Shown here: one piece after another, positions 47,367 through 57,207 of the stretch
How positions within the stretch are numbered: position 1 is the first letter of the stretch
Layout: each line of letters begins with the position of its first letter
NCBI RefSeq assembly: GCF_000307875.1
Contig: NZ_AJLS01000056.1
Span: 1 to 64,000 of the forward strand
Length of the DNA stretch: 64,000 nucleotides
Direction of reading: 5' to 3'
DNA from: Neobacillus bataviensis LMG 21833
GTDB lineage: Bacteria > Bacillota > Bacilli > Bacillales > Cytobacillaceae
Made by a program: the position numbers and the translations under genes
The notes under the pieces: generated by a model
The model's input: the letters and a program-made list of their open reading frames with translations, nothing else
What the model was told of the DNA's origin: nothing
Databases searched by the model: none

Positions 47367-48404
47367 TTAGACTGCTTTTATCTTATTATTTGCTTTAATA
47401 TACAAACCATAAATCCTAAGTAGGTGATCCAGAACTTTTAAATAGCCTATTACCATTATGTTGAATATACTAATATCCAGTTTGGATAGTTTTACTAATT
47501 GATAGTATTTATTTAATTTTGGATTTGACAAAAACCCTTGATAATTATCCGTTATTTTACTTTTTAATATATTTCGGTACTTTTTATTTGGATCCAATTC
47601 TTTGTTTTTTTGTAGCATCCGATAGGAATATAAAATACTATTAAAAAAATGGCACTCCAATGAAATTAGTAAATGGCTGTCACTAATTCTATCTTTTAGA
47701 AAGTAATATCTTTCCTCTTGGGATTCTAGCCCATCTAAATTTTTTAATGAAAATTTTTCTTGTAAATACATTGTACTTCCAATTCTTTTAACATAATTAT
47801 ATTTCCCTTCCCCAATAAATACATATTTCTTTAAACGGTAATAAATTTTGTAAGCTACAAATCCATCTTCATATAATTTATTTGGAAATCGCAGTTCGCT
47901 GAATATTTCCTTTTTATATAGCTTATTACACATACTATTTCTATATCCATTATCTAATAGTTGTTTCAATGCAAATTCATTATTTCCAATCTCAATTTCA
48001 CCATGATTTTGAATTCCTAGGATGTCCTTACCATTAATAATATTAATGCTACATTCAACAACTTCAGCTTCGTATTTTAATGCATTTTTATATAAAAACT
48101 CGAACATATCCTTCTCTATATAATCATCACTATCAACAAACCCTATAAATTCTCCTTTTATAATTTCCAAACCCATATTCCTTGCACTTGCCTGTCCTTC
48201 GTTTTTTTTATGAATTACTATCACCCTGCTGTCCTTTTTCGCATACTCATCACAAATTCTCCCGCAATTATCTGTTGATCCATCGTCGACAAGAATAAGT
48301 TCAAACTCTTTCAAAGTCTGAGCTAAGATTGAATCGACACATTTATGAATATATAATTCCACATTATAGACAGGAACTATGATACTTATTTTTGGAATCA
48401 TCAA
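47367..48404 (-). CDS. Family 2 glycosyltransferase
   Basis: 345 aa. PKISIIVPVYNVELYIHKC, VDDGSTDNCG, KKNEGQASARNMGLE and FVDSDDYIEKDMFE are the GT2 motifs; the C-terminal half is diverged and AT-rich. It resembles EpsJ/EpsH-class GT2 enzymes of B. subtilis in length (344-345 aa) but is not clearly an orthologue. It lies downstream of two GT4 genes. Confidence 0.88.
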   Translation of the reverse strand: MMIPKISIIVPVYNVELYIHKCVDSILAQTLKEFELILVDDGSTDNCGRICDEYAKKDSRVIVIHKKNEGQASARNMGLEIIKGEFIGFVDSDDYIEKDMFEFLYKNALKYEAEVVECSINIINGKDILGIQNHGEIEIGNNEFALKQLLDNGYRNSMCNKLYKKEIFSELRFPNKLYEDGFVAYKIYYRLKKYVFIGEGKYNYVKRIGSTMYLQEKFSLKNLDGLESQEERYYFLKDRISDSHLLISLECHFFNSILYSYRMLQKNKELDPNKKYRNILKSKITDNYQGFLSNPKLNKYYQLVKLSKLDISIFNIMVIGYLKVLDHLLRIYGLYIKANNKIKAV

Positions 48405-48430
48405 TATTCACCTCCCTATTAACAAAGCGG

Positions 48431-49615
48431 TTAGGAAACAAACACATTATCAATTTCTTCTCGAGTATGTTTTATTTCCTTCTGAAGATTTCTTTGAATG
48501 CTTTTACGCAAATTTTCATCGATAATTAGTTGTTTAACGGCCTCGAATATTTGGTCACCGTTAAACTCCACTATATATCCTGTCTTCCCATGAACCACCT
48601 GTTCTTTTGCTCCAGTAAAATTTGTTGTCACAATGGGCTTGTTGAAAAGTTTTGCCTCAGCAAGTGTCATACAATATCCCTCATGCCTTGATGGCTGTAC
48701 ATATAGATCACACTGTTCCATGAATGGATATGGGTTTGGATTTGAACCTAGTAAAACAAAATCCTTTTCATACCCATAATCTCGAATAAGCTGTTCATAT
48801 TCCTTTCTCGCGTTTCCCTCCCCAATACAGTACCAGCGAACGTTATATCCCTCCTGTTTAAGTTTTGCTAATACAGGAATAATTAAATCCTGACCCTTTT
48901 CTTTGCTTAGCCTGCCAACGGTTAAGATTTTTATCCCATCAAAATGATCTTCGAAACCATCTCCATTGACGGCCATTTTTTTTAAACTTTCTGGGGATAA
49001 AACATTGTTGATTGTTTCTATTTTTTCTTTAAATAATGGTAAGACATTTATTAATTTATTTTTCCCCTCATTTGAAACTGCATAGATATTATCGAAGTAC
49101 CGATAAACTTTTGTGGCAAAGTGGGCATTGAAACCAATCTTAGTAATATCAAAGTGAATCCATTGTATTTTCCTTTTAGCTTTGATTTTAAAGGCAATAA
49201 AAAAGCTTATGAGGTCCATTGGGCCGGCATAAGCAACTGCAATATCATATTCCTCATTATTGTATGAATAATTCCTCAAAATATATTTAAAGAGAATACT
49301 TCTTTCTCCGGTGACAGCAGCAATAAGATACAGAATAAAAAATAGTAAGGCCTTAATTAATTTTAAACGTTTTAAAAAGTCTAATAATACCGTTTTTGGA
49401 GGGTTATTTAGTATATCTCTAATATTCTTATAGCAATCTAGATATTCAACATTTACCCAATCTGGTATGGAGTTTAAGAAACCTCCTGACCTTTCAAGCA
49501 TTAAGATGCTAATTTCATATTTGTGTTTAGACATTGTTGAAATCAAATTTAACAATGCCTTTTCTGTCCCCCCGATATTCATATTAATGACCATAAATAA
49601 TACTTTTTTCTTCAT
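48431..49615 (-). CDS. Family 4 glycosyltransferase
   Basis: 394 aa GT-B enzyme. N-terminal VINMNIGGTEKALLNL; C-terminal donor site VGRLSKEKGQD, LLGSNPNPYPFMEQCDLYVQPSRHEGYCMTLAEA with the EX7E motif. It is a relative of the proteins at 49635-50840 and 54827-56023, which share the NPYPF...DIYVQ signature, so this subfamily has expanded in the locus. Confidence 0.9.
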   Translation of the reverse strand: MKKKVLFMVINMNIGGTEKALLNLISTMSKHKYEISILMLERSGGFLNSIPDWVNVEYLDCYKNIRDILNNPPKTVLLDFLKRLKLIKALLFFILYLIAAVTGERSILFKYILRNYSYNNEEYDIAVAYAGPMDLISFFIAFKIKAKRKIQWIHFDITKIGFNAHFATKVYRYFDNIYAVSNEGKNKLINVLPLFKEKIETINNVLSPESLKKMAVNGDGFEDHFDGIKILTVGRLSKEKGQDLIIPVLAKLKQEGYNVRWYCIGEGNARKEYEQLIRDYGYEKDFVLLGSNPNPYPFMEQCDLYVQPSRHEGYCMTLAEAKLFNKPIVTTNFTGAKEQVVHGKTGYIVEFNGDQIFEAVKQLIIDENLRKSIQRNLQKEIKHTREEIDNVFVS

Positions 49616-49634
49616 TACCAGAACTCGCTTTCAT

Positions 49635-50840
49635 TTATCCGATTAGGTGATAAAACTTCTCAATCTCCTCTATATTTCCCTTTTTTTCATTCGACAAGAA
49701 CTGGGTAATGCTTTTTGTCAACTCCTCATCACCGATTAATTTTAAAATCCCATCACAAACGGCATCTGCGTTCATATCCACAACTAGACCATTTTTTCTA
49801 TCTATCATTTGATTAAATACAGCATCAAATCTTGTTGTTACGATTGGTTTATTTAGCATTCTCGCTTCAGCTATTGCGAGCCCAAATCCTTCAAACTTTG
49901 ATGTTTGAACATAAATGTCGGAGCTTTTAATAAAGGGATATGGATTCACCTTAATCCCCAATAAAATAAAGTGCTCTGACAACTCATTTTTAATGATATA
50001 TTCGTTAATCTCTGAATATAAGGGACCTATCCCCAACGCATACCATCTAAAATGAATTCCCTTTTCTTTAAGCTTTTTACATGCAGCTAAGGCTATATCA
50101 TATCCTTTTTGATGGGCTAGTCTTCCAATCGTAAGAATCCTTAATCCATCAAAATCATCCTCATATGCTTCACCTAAATTAGCCATTTCAAAAATAAACC
50201 GGGAATTATTTATATCATAAATAACTTCCACGTTATTTGAATAACATGGGAATGTTTCTAAAAATATTTCCTTTGCTGAAGGAGAAACTGCAACAATTTT
50301 ATTGAATTGATCATAGAATTTTTTTTGAAAACCTTTTTCCTTATCGTTTAACCGATAACTAACGTTCACCCACGCATATTTTTTCTTCGACTTAACTTTT
50401 TCAGCTACGTAAAACGTTGGTATGCCTTGAGCATAACTTATCGCAATATCGTAAACCTTAGTACGCTTTTCAATTACTTTTCCAGCACTTTCCCAAAACA
50501 ATCTAGCCTCCTCGGCATGGCTATACTTTTGTTTACGTATTTTAATTGAATAATTAATCCTCGAGGTTAACATATTAACTTTTTTCTTTTTCAAAGAATA
50601 GATAACAGCTTTTTTTAGGTTCATCTTTGTGAATTCCGTATACTTTAGTGGTGTTAGTATATTCACTTCTTTTGGGACTAGCCCTTGCAGGATGCCCTCA
50701 TGACCAAAAAGCATCAAATCAACATTGAACTTGGAATAATCTAATATGGTTAGAAGGGAAATTAAGCTCTTCTCAGCCCCCGCACAATTTAAGGAGTCAA
50801 TTACAAATAACATATCCTTCTTCATACTCTCCATCCTCAT
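49635..50840 (-). CDS. Family 4 glycosyltransferase
   Basis: 401 aa GT-B enzyme with VIDSLNCAGAEKSLISLL at the N-terminus, IGRLAHQKGYD and VNPYPFIKSSDIYVQTSKFEGFGLAIAEA at the donor site. The start may be the ATG at 50840 (AAAGGT upstream) or an ATG five codons later. It lies 16 nt after the APH-type kinase gene. Confidence 0.9.
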   Translation of the reverse strand: MRMESMKKDMLFVIDSLNCAGAEKSLISLLTILDYSKFNVDLMLFGHEGILQGLVPKEVNILTPLKYTEFTKMNLKKAVIYSLKKKKVNMLTSRINYSIKIRKQKYSHAEEARLFWESAGKVIEKRTKVYDIAISYAQGIPTFYVAEKVKSKKKYAWVNVSYRLNDKEKGFQKKFYDQFNKIVAVSPSAKEIFLETFPCYSNNVEVIYDINNSRFIFEMANLGEAYEDDFDGLRILTIGRLAHQKGYDIALAACKKLKEKGIHFRWYALGIGPLYSEINEYIIKNELSEHFILLGIKVNPYPFIKSSDIYVQTSKFEGFGLAIAEARMLNKPIVTTRFDAVFNQMIDRKNGLVVDMNADAVCDGILKLIGDEELTKSITQFLSNEKKGNIEEIEKFYHLIG

Positions 50841-50855
50841 TTCATACCTTTAGAA

Positions 50856-51872
50856 TCATGTCGACTTTTCTTCAATCCCCTTAATATAACCCACTATATA
50901 TCTTGAGAAATCTTTCGCATAATTTCTATTTTCAAATTGAGTCAGTCTAATCTTAATATCTTCTAAATAAAATATATCTAAATAACTTTTGCCTAATAGT
51001 TGGAAATACCTAGATAATTCTTTATAAAGCAATTCATTTAATTTCAAATTATTATTTAGAGTTTCAAATAATGTTCTATAAAAACTTAGCTCAAGATTTG
51101 GATACCTTTTCATGAATTGAAGTAAATCATGTGAGGGAATTCGAAAATCGCAAAATTCCCAATCTATTAATATGAGCCTTTTACCATCCTCAATCAAATT
51201 TTCTTTTTTTATGTCCCCGTGATTTAACGTAAGGTGTAGAACATCCTCCAAGAACTCATTGGCAATTTTTTTATATCTACTCAAAATAAACTTCTTTACA
51301 TAATTAAATTGTTCGACTGTTATTTCAGATGAATTTCTATCCAAAATTTTCAAACAATCTAAGTAAAGTGATTTCGCATATTTTTTTGCACTAACTTCTT
51401 TTAGATCTGAATTTGTTATTAAGTCATAAAATAAATGGCAAAACTTCTTATTAAGTTTCATATGCTTTTTTGCAATATTTGGGTGATATCCATTATAGAA
51501 TACCCCCTTTATAACTTTGTTTTCAGTGTCAACGCTTATTATTTCCTCGTACATCTTATTGGAATGACTGTAACCTAGTTTCTCATAAATTTCTGTTTCA
51601 CTACCCTCATTACAAACAGTGTAGATAGCTTTTTCTCTTAGGCTAATTATTTTATAATTGAAATCGCCAACTTTTATGGCTATTTCCCCATGGACTGGAA
51701 GTGGCACTACATTTCTCTCTTTCTGTTTGAGTATATATTTAATAGTATTTATCCTTAGTAAAGGATTCCTTGGCATTAATGGTCTACATTTAAACAATAC
51801 GTAAGCAAGGGTAAATAACGGGATGTTTTTATTTATACTAATAAATTCGGTTAAAAATATATACTCATCCAT
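50856..51872 (-). CDS. APH/choline-kinase-like phosphotransferase
   Basis: 338 aa. The kinase-like core has LNHGDIKKENLI (Brenner motif with catalytic Asp) near 208 and LILIDWEFCDFRIPSHDLLQF (metal-binding Asp) near 226. No signal peptide. In a polysaccharide locus such an enzyme may phosphorylate a sugar, choline-like or ethanolamine-like substituent, or a lipid-linked intermediate; antibiotic resistance is less likely. Substrate unknown. Confidence 0.75.
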   Translation of the reverse strand: MDEYIFLTEFISINKNIPLFTLAYVLFKCRPLMPRNPLLRINTIKYILKQKERNVVPLPVHGEIAIKVGDFNYKIISLREKAIYTVCNEGSETEIYEKLGYSHSNKMYEEIISVDTENKVIKGVFYNGYHPNIAKKHMKLNKKFCHLFYDLITNSDLKEVSAKKYAKSLYLDCLKILDRNSSEITVEQFNYVKKFILSRYKKIANEFLEDVLHLTLNHGDIKKENLIEDGKRLILIDWEFCDFRIPSHDLLQFMKRYPNLELSFYRTLFETLNNNLKLNELLYKELSRYFQLLGKSYLDIFYLEDIKIRLTQFENRNYAKDFSRYIVGYIKGIEEKST

Positions 51873-51948
51873 CTTTATGTTCCACCCTTACAAAAATTCA
51901 AAAATTATTATTCTTATTAAACATTTGAAATTTTTCGGAACAATAACA

Positions 51949-52320
51949 CTAATTTTTTGAGGCTCCATAGTTACTTTTTTCTCCTGATTGTTCATTTTTC
52001 CATTTAATAAATTCAATCAAAGTTTTATACTCATGAATCTTTTCTTTTTTAACACCCGATTGTTTTAATTCATTAATAAAATCAACCCATTCACTTTCAA
52101 GGTATTGATGAGTTTCTTCATATAATTCTGTCTTTAACAATTCCCTTACATCCACATCCAAAACAACTGCGATCTTCTTAATAATATGAATCGATGGGTT
52201 TTGATTTAGGTTCCGTTCAATATTACTTAAATAGGATTTGGATATATTTGCCCTAACAGCAAGTTCTGATAATGTGAGTCCTTTTTTCATCCGAATTTCA
52301 TGGATCCTACTTCCAATCAT
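51949..52320 (-). CDS. SinR-like transcriptional regulator
   Basis: 123 aa. The N-terminal XRE helix-turn-helix (1-65) resembles SinR: MIGSRIHEIRMKKGLTLSEL, KSYLSNIERNLNQNPSIH. The C-terminal part (about 75-110, WVDFINELKQSGVKKEKI...FIKWK) matches the Sin dimerisation helices that bind SinI in B. subtilis. It lies 30 nt after epsN within the locus and a SinR-type operator sits in the locus promoter, so local autoregulation is likely. Whether it is SinR itself or an SlrR-like paralogue cannot be told here. Confidence 0.9.
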   Translation of the reverse strand: MIGSRIHEIRMKKGLTLSELAVRANISKSYLSNIERNLNQNPSIHIIKKIAVVLDVDVRELLKTELYEETHQYLESEWVDFINELKQSGVKKEKIHEYKTLIEFIKWKNEQSGEKSNYGASKN

Positions 52321-52350
52321 AATTTTACCTACCTTGTTATATCCGATTAT

Positions 52351-53538
52351 TTAAATATGGATAACATCCCTTTCTTTCGAACTATTATTTATCACATCTT
52401 TAATACAATTAATAACCTTCAACTGATCTTCTTCCTTCAAATTTGATCCGGATGGTAAACATATTCCGTTTTTAAATAATTGTTCTGAAATACTTTCACT
52501 TTCACTATGTTGATAGTATCTTGCCCCTTGGAAGATCGGCTGCAAGTGAAGTGGTTTCCAAACTGGCCTTGCCTCTATATTCTCAATTTCCAAGGCTTTT
52601 AGGACATCACCAGCAGAAACCCCTGCTTCAGCTTCATTGATGATAAGAGCTGTAAGCCAACGATTGGATCGGGTATTTTCTAATTCCGACATGAGATAGA
52701 ATCCAGGGAAATGAGATAATTCCTTATAATAGCGTTCAAATACAAATCTTCTAGCCTCGACCCTACCATTTAAAACCTCCAATTGGGCTCTTCCGATTCC
52801 CGCTAATATATTACTCATCCGATAATTAAATCCAATACTACTATGTTGATAATGGGGTGCTGGATCACGTGCCTGTGTGGCTAAAAAACGAGCCCTTTTT
52901 AATGCCACAGTATCATTTGAGATGAGCATCCCTCCTCCGGATGTAGTGATAATTTTATTGCCATTAAACGAAAAAATCCCAAAGCGACCAAATGTTCCAC
53001 TTGGTTTACCCTTATAAGTGGAGCCCAGAGACTCCGCCGCATCTTCGATAATTGGAACGTGATAATGGTTGCAAATAGAAAGAATTTCGTCCATTTTTGC
53101 ACTTTGTCCATATAAGTTAACAACAATGATAGCTTTAGGTAGCCTTCCCTCATTAATTGCATCATGAAATGCTCTTTCAAGTGCTTGAGGTGACATATTC
53201 CATGTATCAGGTTCTGAATCGATAAAAACTGGTTCAGCCCTCTGATAAATGATCGGATTTGCACTCGCCACAAAGGTAAGGCTCGAGCAAAAGACAAGAT
53301 CACCCTTTTTAACATCTAATAAAGAAAGAGCCAAATGAATAGCTGCTGTTCCTGAACTCACAGCTACGGCATCATTGGCTCTAACATATTCAGCTATTTC
53401 CTTTTCAAAGGCATCGACATTCGGCCCTAATGGTGCAATCCAGTTTGTTTCAAATGCTTCGTTAATATATTTTTGTTCGTAGCCACTCATATGTGGTGGA
53501 GATAAAAAGATTCTTTTCATATTTGTTTTATTTAACAA
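52351..53538 (-). CDS. epsN: PLP-dependent aminotransferase EpsN (PglE-like)
   Basis: DegT/DnrJ/EryC1 family, 395 aa. Strong orthologue of B. subtilis EpsN by recalled sequence: LSPPHMSG, NWIAPLGP, SEPDTWNMSP, NLYGQSAKMDE and FSFNGNKIITTSGGGML with the PLP lysine. It transfers an amino group to the UDP-4-keto-6-deoxy sugar made by EpsC, a step of bacillosamine-type sugar synthesis. TTG at 53538 has GGAGGTG at 6-7 nt, and the epsM stop directly precedes it. Confidence 0.95.
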   Translation of the reverse strand: MLNKTNMKRIFLSPPHMSGYEQKYINEAFETNWIAPLGPNVDAFEKEIAEYVRANDAVAVSSGTAAIHLALSLLDVKKGDLVFCSSLTFVASANPIIYQRAEPVFIDSEPDTWNMSPQALERAFHDAINEGRLPKAIIVVNLYGQSAKMDEILSICNHYHVPIIEDAAESLGSTYKGKPSGTFGRFGIFSFNGNKIITTSGGGMLISNDTVALKRARFLATQARDPAPHYQHSSIGFNYRMSNILAGIGRAQLEVLNGRVEARRFVFERYYKELSHFPGFYLMSELENTRSNRWLTALIINEAEAGVSAGDVLKALEIENIEARPVWKPLHLQPIFQGARYYQHSESESISEQLFKNGICLPSGSNLKEEDQLKVINCIKDVINNSSKERDVIHI

Positions 53539-54189
53539 TTAATTCACCTCCACCTTTATTGAGTCATTTTTTTTAACCGCTGCAGGAATACCTAGGGCAG
53601 TACAGTGCGCTGGAATATCATGAATGACAGTTGCTCCAGCACCAATAATAGTCCATTCATCAATCTGAATATTTGGAATAATAGTTGCTCCTGCTCCTAT
53701 GAAGGCGCCTTCACCAAGTTGAACAGCACCCGTTAGTGTAGCTCCTGGACATACATGGGAATAGTCGCCTATAATACTATCATGCTCGATTATTGAGCCC
53801 GTGTTTATTATTGAATGATTGCCGACATTGGTATTTGCGCTTATAACCACGTTAGGCATTACAACGGTACCAAACCCTATCTTTGCACTGGGACTAATAA
53901 CGGCCGATTTATGAATGATTGTAATATAGTATTCATCTGGCAGGTTTAATTTCCGAACAATTATTTTCCTTGTTTTATTATCGCCGATGGCCATTACAAA
54001 TTTTATGTCTTTAAAATGGCTAATCAATCTATTTGCAGACGAAATTGGACCACAAAAAATATTCACTGCTAGTCTTATATGTTCATATTTATCATCTAAA
54101 TACCCTACAATATGATGACCCCCATTTGAAAAAATCATATCGGAAATCACCATACTGTGACCACCATGACCAATTACCGCGATATTCAT
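53539..54189 (-). CDS. epsM: Sugar O/N-acetyltransferase EpsM (PglD/NeuD-like)
   Basis: 216 aa from ATG 54189, the same length as B. subtilis EpsM as recalled. The N-terminal dinucleotide-like fold (MNIAVIGHGGHS) precedes a left-handed beta-helix of hexapeptide repeats (about 100-190; IGFGTVVMPNVVI, IGDYSHVCPGATLTG). The likely catalytic His lies in IIEHDSIIGDYSH. It acetylates the amino sugar from EpsN. The frame opens 14 codons earlier, but AAGGGGGGG lies before 54189. Confidence 0.93.
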   Translation of the reverse strand: MNIAVIGHGGHSMVISDMIFSNGGHHIVGYLDDKYEHIRLAVNIFCGPISSANRLISHFKDIKFVMAIGDNKTRKIIVRKLNLPDEYYITIIHKSAVISPSAKIGFGTVVMPNVVISANTNVGNHSIINTGSIIEHDSIIGDYSHVCPGATLTGAVQLGEGAFIGAGATIIPNIQIDEWTIIGAGATVIHDIPAHCTALGIPAAVKKNDSIKVEVN

Positions 54190-54800
54190 CCATGCCCCCC
54201 CTTCACCGTGGGATTCGAACCTGTAAAACATTCTGTAGTCGCACTCCCCGGTTGGTTTATTCCTTCAGTTTTTATTACTTTATATACCGTAAGAAATAGA
54301 ATTTTTATATCAAGAAAGAATGAACGATTGTTTACATACCAGACATCTAAGGTGAACTTTTCCTCCCATGATATCGCATTCCGGCCGTTAACCTGTGCCC
54401 AGCCTGTTATACCTGGTCTAACATTGTGGCGTTTTACTTGTTCTTTTGAATAAAGTGGTAGATATTCCATTAATAATGGTCTTGGTCCAACTAAACTAAT
54501 ATCTCCCTTAATTACATTTATTAGCTGTGGGTATTCATCTAAACTATACCTTCTTAGAAATTTCCCATATGTGGTCAACCTTTTATTGTCTGGCAGCAAT
54601 TGACCTTTATGATCTTTTTCATCTGTCATTGTTCTTAATTTATAAAGGTAAAAGGGTTTTCCATATAATCCAGGGCGCTGCTGTTTGAATATGATTGGCG
54701 AACCCAATTTTAACTTTACCAACAAGGCAAAAACGACAAAAATGGGTAATAGTGAAAAAAATAACATCATTGAAATGAAGAAATCAAACAGTCGTTTCAC
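54186..54800 (-). CDS. epsL: Initiating sugar-phosphate transferase EpsL (PglC-like)
   Basis: 204 aa monotopic phosphoglycosyl transferase. N-terminal membrane helix (about 7-28), then PIIFKQQRPGLYGKPF, the DE motif in YSLDEYPQLINVIKGDISLVGPRP, and RPGITGWAQVNGRNAISWEEKF. It moves the first sugar phosphate to undecaprenyl phosphate, starting the repeat unit. It overlaps epsM by 4 nt. Confidence 0.95.
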   Translation of the reverse strand: MKRLFDFFISMMLFFSLLPIFVVFALLVKLKLGSPIIFKQQRPGLYGKPFYLYKLRTMTDEKDHKGQLLPDNKRLTTYGKFLRRYSLDEYPQLINVIKGDISLVGPRPLLMEYLPLYSKEQVKRHNVRPGITGWAQVNGRNAISWEEKFTLDVWYVNNRSFFLDIKILFLTVYKVIKTEGINQPGSATTECFTGSNPTVKGGHG

Positions 54801-54826
54801 TACTAGTCATCCCCTACATTCTTTGA

Positions 54827-56023
54827 TTATCCTTCTATTAAACTGTAAAGCTTCATTAACTGTTCTTTGTGTCTGTCTGAAGTAGTTAGTAAGTTATTTG
54901 TAAGTAACTCTCTTAATTCAGATGACCGGATTAATCGCTTGATTCCCTCGGCAATTCCCGTTGCATTCGGTTTTACTATGATTCCAGTTTTTTCATTTTG
55001 AATTTGATGATTAAATGAAGGGATATCTGTTACAACAATTGGCTTTTTTAACGCGATTGCTTCCTCTACAGCAACACAATGAGCCTCCGTTTTTGACGGT
55101 TGAACATATATGTCACCTAGACTCATAAAGGGGTATGGATTTGCCTGCTCACCAAGTAATATAAAATTCCTTTCGATACCTATTTCTTTTGTCTTTTTCT
55201 TTAGTGCCTCATATAAGGGTCCATTCCCAATTAGATACCAGCTTATTTCAAAGCCTTCTTCAATTAGGATATTACAGGCCTCTAATGCAAAAAAGACTCC
55301 CTTTTCATCAACGAGTCTGGCAACAGTAACTATTTTGATTTCATTGGTTTGTTCAAGACCTTTTAATACCGTCGTATCATTTGAAAGGGAAAGCACGGTA
55401 TCGGATGATACTCTGTTATGGATCACATGCATTTTATTCGAAAACTCAGGGAAGTATGATTCTAGTGATTCTTTAGCGGATTCTGCTACAGTTACGATGG
55501 AATCACATTTTGAAAAGCTTTTTCTTTCCAGCTTGGGACAGGGCCATCCTGCTTTTTGACTGTAGGCATAATCCATATGATTATAAACAATTTTTCGCTT
55601 TGCACTTACTTTTTCTATGACATAATAATTACAAAAAAAGTCGATATAACTAATTGCCGCATCATAATGTTTTGGTTGTTTCTTGAGGATATTTCGATAA
55701 ACACTCCATCTAGCACCAGTTCCAACACCTGAAGAAAACTTTGAAAGGCTGGCAGCAAGTACTTTACCGATTAATAAACCATACTTGCCATTTTTTAATA
55801 ATTCTGGTGCTGCTTGTAACAAAGGTGTCGAAAAAGTTTCAAATAATGGCGGTAGAATATTCACTTCAGGCGGCACTAGTTGGAACAGAACCCCGCTATA
55901 ATCAAACAGAAGCAAATCCACATCGTAATGGTCATAATCAAGTTCGGATAGTAGGGTTAATAAGCTTTTCTCGATTCCTCCCGTATGAAGGTATTGTGTT
56001 ATAAATAGTAATTGTTTTTTCAT
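54827..56023 (-). CDS. Family 4 glycosyltransferase
   Basis: 398 aa GT-B enzyme between epsF and epsL, where B. subtilis has epsH-epsK. ITQYLHTGGIEKSLLTLLSE at the N-terminus, VARLVDEKGVF and NPYPFMSLGDIYVQPSKTEAHCVAVEEA at the donor site. It belongs to the same subfamily as the two GT4 proteins at 48431-50840. The EX7E region carries EAHCVAVEE instead of the usual EG(F/Y) form. Confidence 0.9.
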   Translation of the reverse strand: MKKQLLFITQYLHTGGIEKSLLTLLSELDYDHYDVDLLLFDYSGVLFQLVPPEVNILPPLFETFSTPLLQAAPELLKNGKYGLLIGKVLAASLSKFSSGVGTGARWSVYRNILKKQPKHYDAAISYIDFFCNYYVIEKVSAKRKIVYNHMDYAYSQKAGWPCPKLERKSFSKCDSIVTVAESAKESLESYFPEFSNKMHVIHNRVSSDTVLSLSNDTTVLKGLEQTNEIKIVTVARLVDEKGVFFALEACNILIEEGFEISWYLIGNGPLYEALKKKTKEIGIERNFILLGEQANPYPFMSLGDIYVQPSKTEAHCVAVEEAIALKKPIVVTDIPSFNHQIQNEKTGIIVKPNATGIAEGIKRLIRSSELRELLTNNLLTTSDRHKEQLMKLYSLIEG

Positions 56024-56028
56024 TACTA

Positions 56029-57207
56029 TTAACTCCTTAATAGATTAAATGAGTTGGAGATACCAGTCGAATTATCCTTCAAGTAAAGTGATAGCCATCT
56101 AGGAACATTTTCTTGAATACTAAACCCATACTTTATGAAATGGTTATTTATCATTTTTTTATCTGGTCGTTTCATTAATATTGCCCTATTAATTTCTTTA
56201 GACCATGTAGTAAGGTCCTCTTCCAAACTTACATAGGTAATTAAATTAAGTCCCATATCTGTGGTTTTTGGTACTTCATCTGATACTATACAAGGCGTCC
56301 CCGCACATTGAGCCTCCAAGGTTACAATGCCAAACCCTTCGAATAATGAGGGAAATAGAAAAACATCGAATGCTTTCATTAGCCTCGGTATATCAGCCCT
56401 AACTCCTAAAAATCTTATATTCTTTAAAATTCCAAGTCTTTCAGCTTCTTTTTCAATTTGTCCTTTTAATGGACCGTCTCCAATTAAAAGCGCTACAAAA
56501 GCAGAATCCTTCTCTATGACTTTCTTTAATACATTTAAGATGAATAGGTGGTTTTTAGATTCCGAAAACCTCCCGACATGACCGATTATTTTTACTTTTT
56601 CCGGAAGGTTTAACTCTTGTATCACACTATCTCTGCTGCTATTTAAATGAATAAATTGATTAATATCGATTCCATTCTTTAAAATTTCTACTTTCCCTTG
56701 GGCAACAGCCTTTTTACCGAACATAAATTCAGCTGCTTCAATGCTGCAACTGCAATAATTTGTCGCTGTCATCTTTATTAATGTTTGCAGAACCTTTAAT
56801 GTAAGCCTTGCCCGATAACTTTTACCTTGCGGCCAATCATTGCTGTGGGAATGACATATTCTCTTTTGAATCCCGCAGATTTTTGCGGCTAATGCAGGAA
56901 AACCACTTTGATAATCAGTATGTGAATGGATCGCAATATAATTGTTTTTTGACATTATTTTTTTTAGTTCCTTCAAATACAGGACAGAACCTATTTCTCC
57001 AAGGCTAGAAATTTGAAAGATTTTCCCCCCCAGAAAAATAATTTCATCATTAAAATCTCCCTTCCTGGCTGAGTGTGTAATAAAATCAAACTGGACTTTC
57101 CCTCTATCCATATTACGATAAATATTCATTAGAAGTGTTTCTGCCCCACCGCGATCCATCGAGCTAACTATATGCAAAACTCTCTTTGGATTTTCCTTAT
57201 CGTTCAT
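56029..57207 (-). CDS. epsF: Glycosyltransferase EpsF
   Basis: GT4 enzyme, 392 aa, orthologue of B. subtilis EpsF: RVLHIVSSMDRGGAETLLMN, IHSHTDYQSGFPALAAKI, CHSHSNDW, IGHVGRFSESKNH and PSLFEGFGIVTLEAQ follow the same order. It overlaps epsG by 11 nt. It adds a sugar to the lipid-linked repeat unit in the cytoplasm. Confidence 0.93.
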   Translation of the reverse strand: MNDKENPKRVLHIVSSMDRGGAETLLMNIYRNMDRGKVQFDFITHSARKGDFNDEIIFLGGKIFQISSLGEIGSVLYLKELKKIMSKNNYIAIHSHTDYQSGFPALAAKICGIQKRICHSHSNDWPQGKSYRARLTLKVLQTLIKMTATNYCSCSIEAAEFMFGKKAVAQGKVEILKNGIDINQFIHLNSSRDSVIQELNLPEKVKIIGHVGRFSESKNHLFILNVLKKVIEKDSAFVALLIGDGPLKGQIEKEAERLGILKNIRFLGVRADIPRLMKAFDVFLFPSLFEGFGIVTLEAQCAGTPCIVSDEVPKTTDMGLNLITYVSLEEDLTTWSKEINRAILMKRPDKKMINNHFIKYGFSIQENVPRWLSLYLKDNSTGISNSFNLLRS

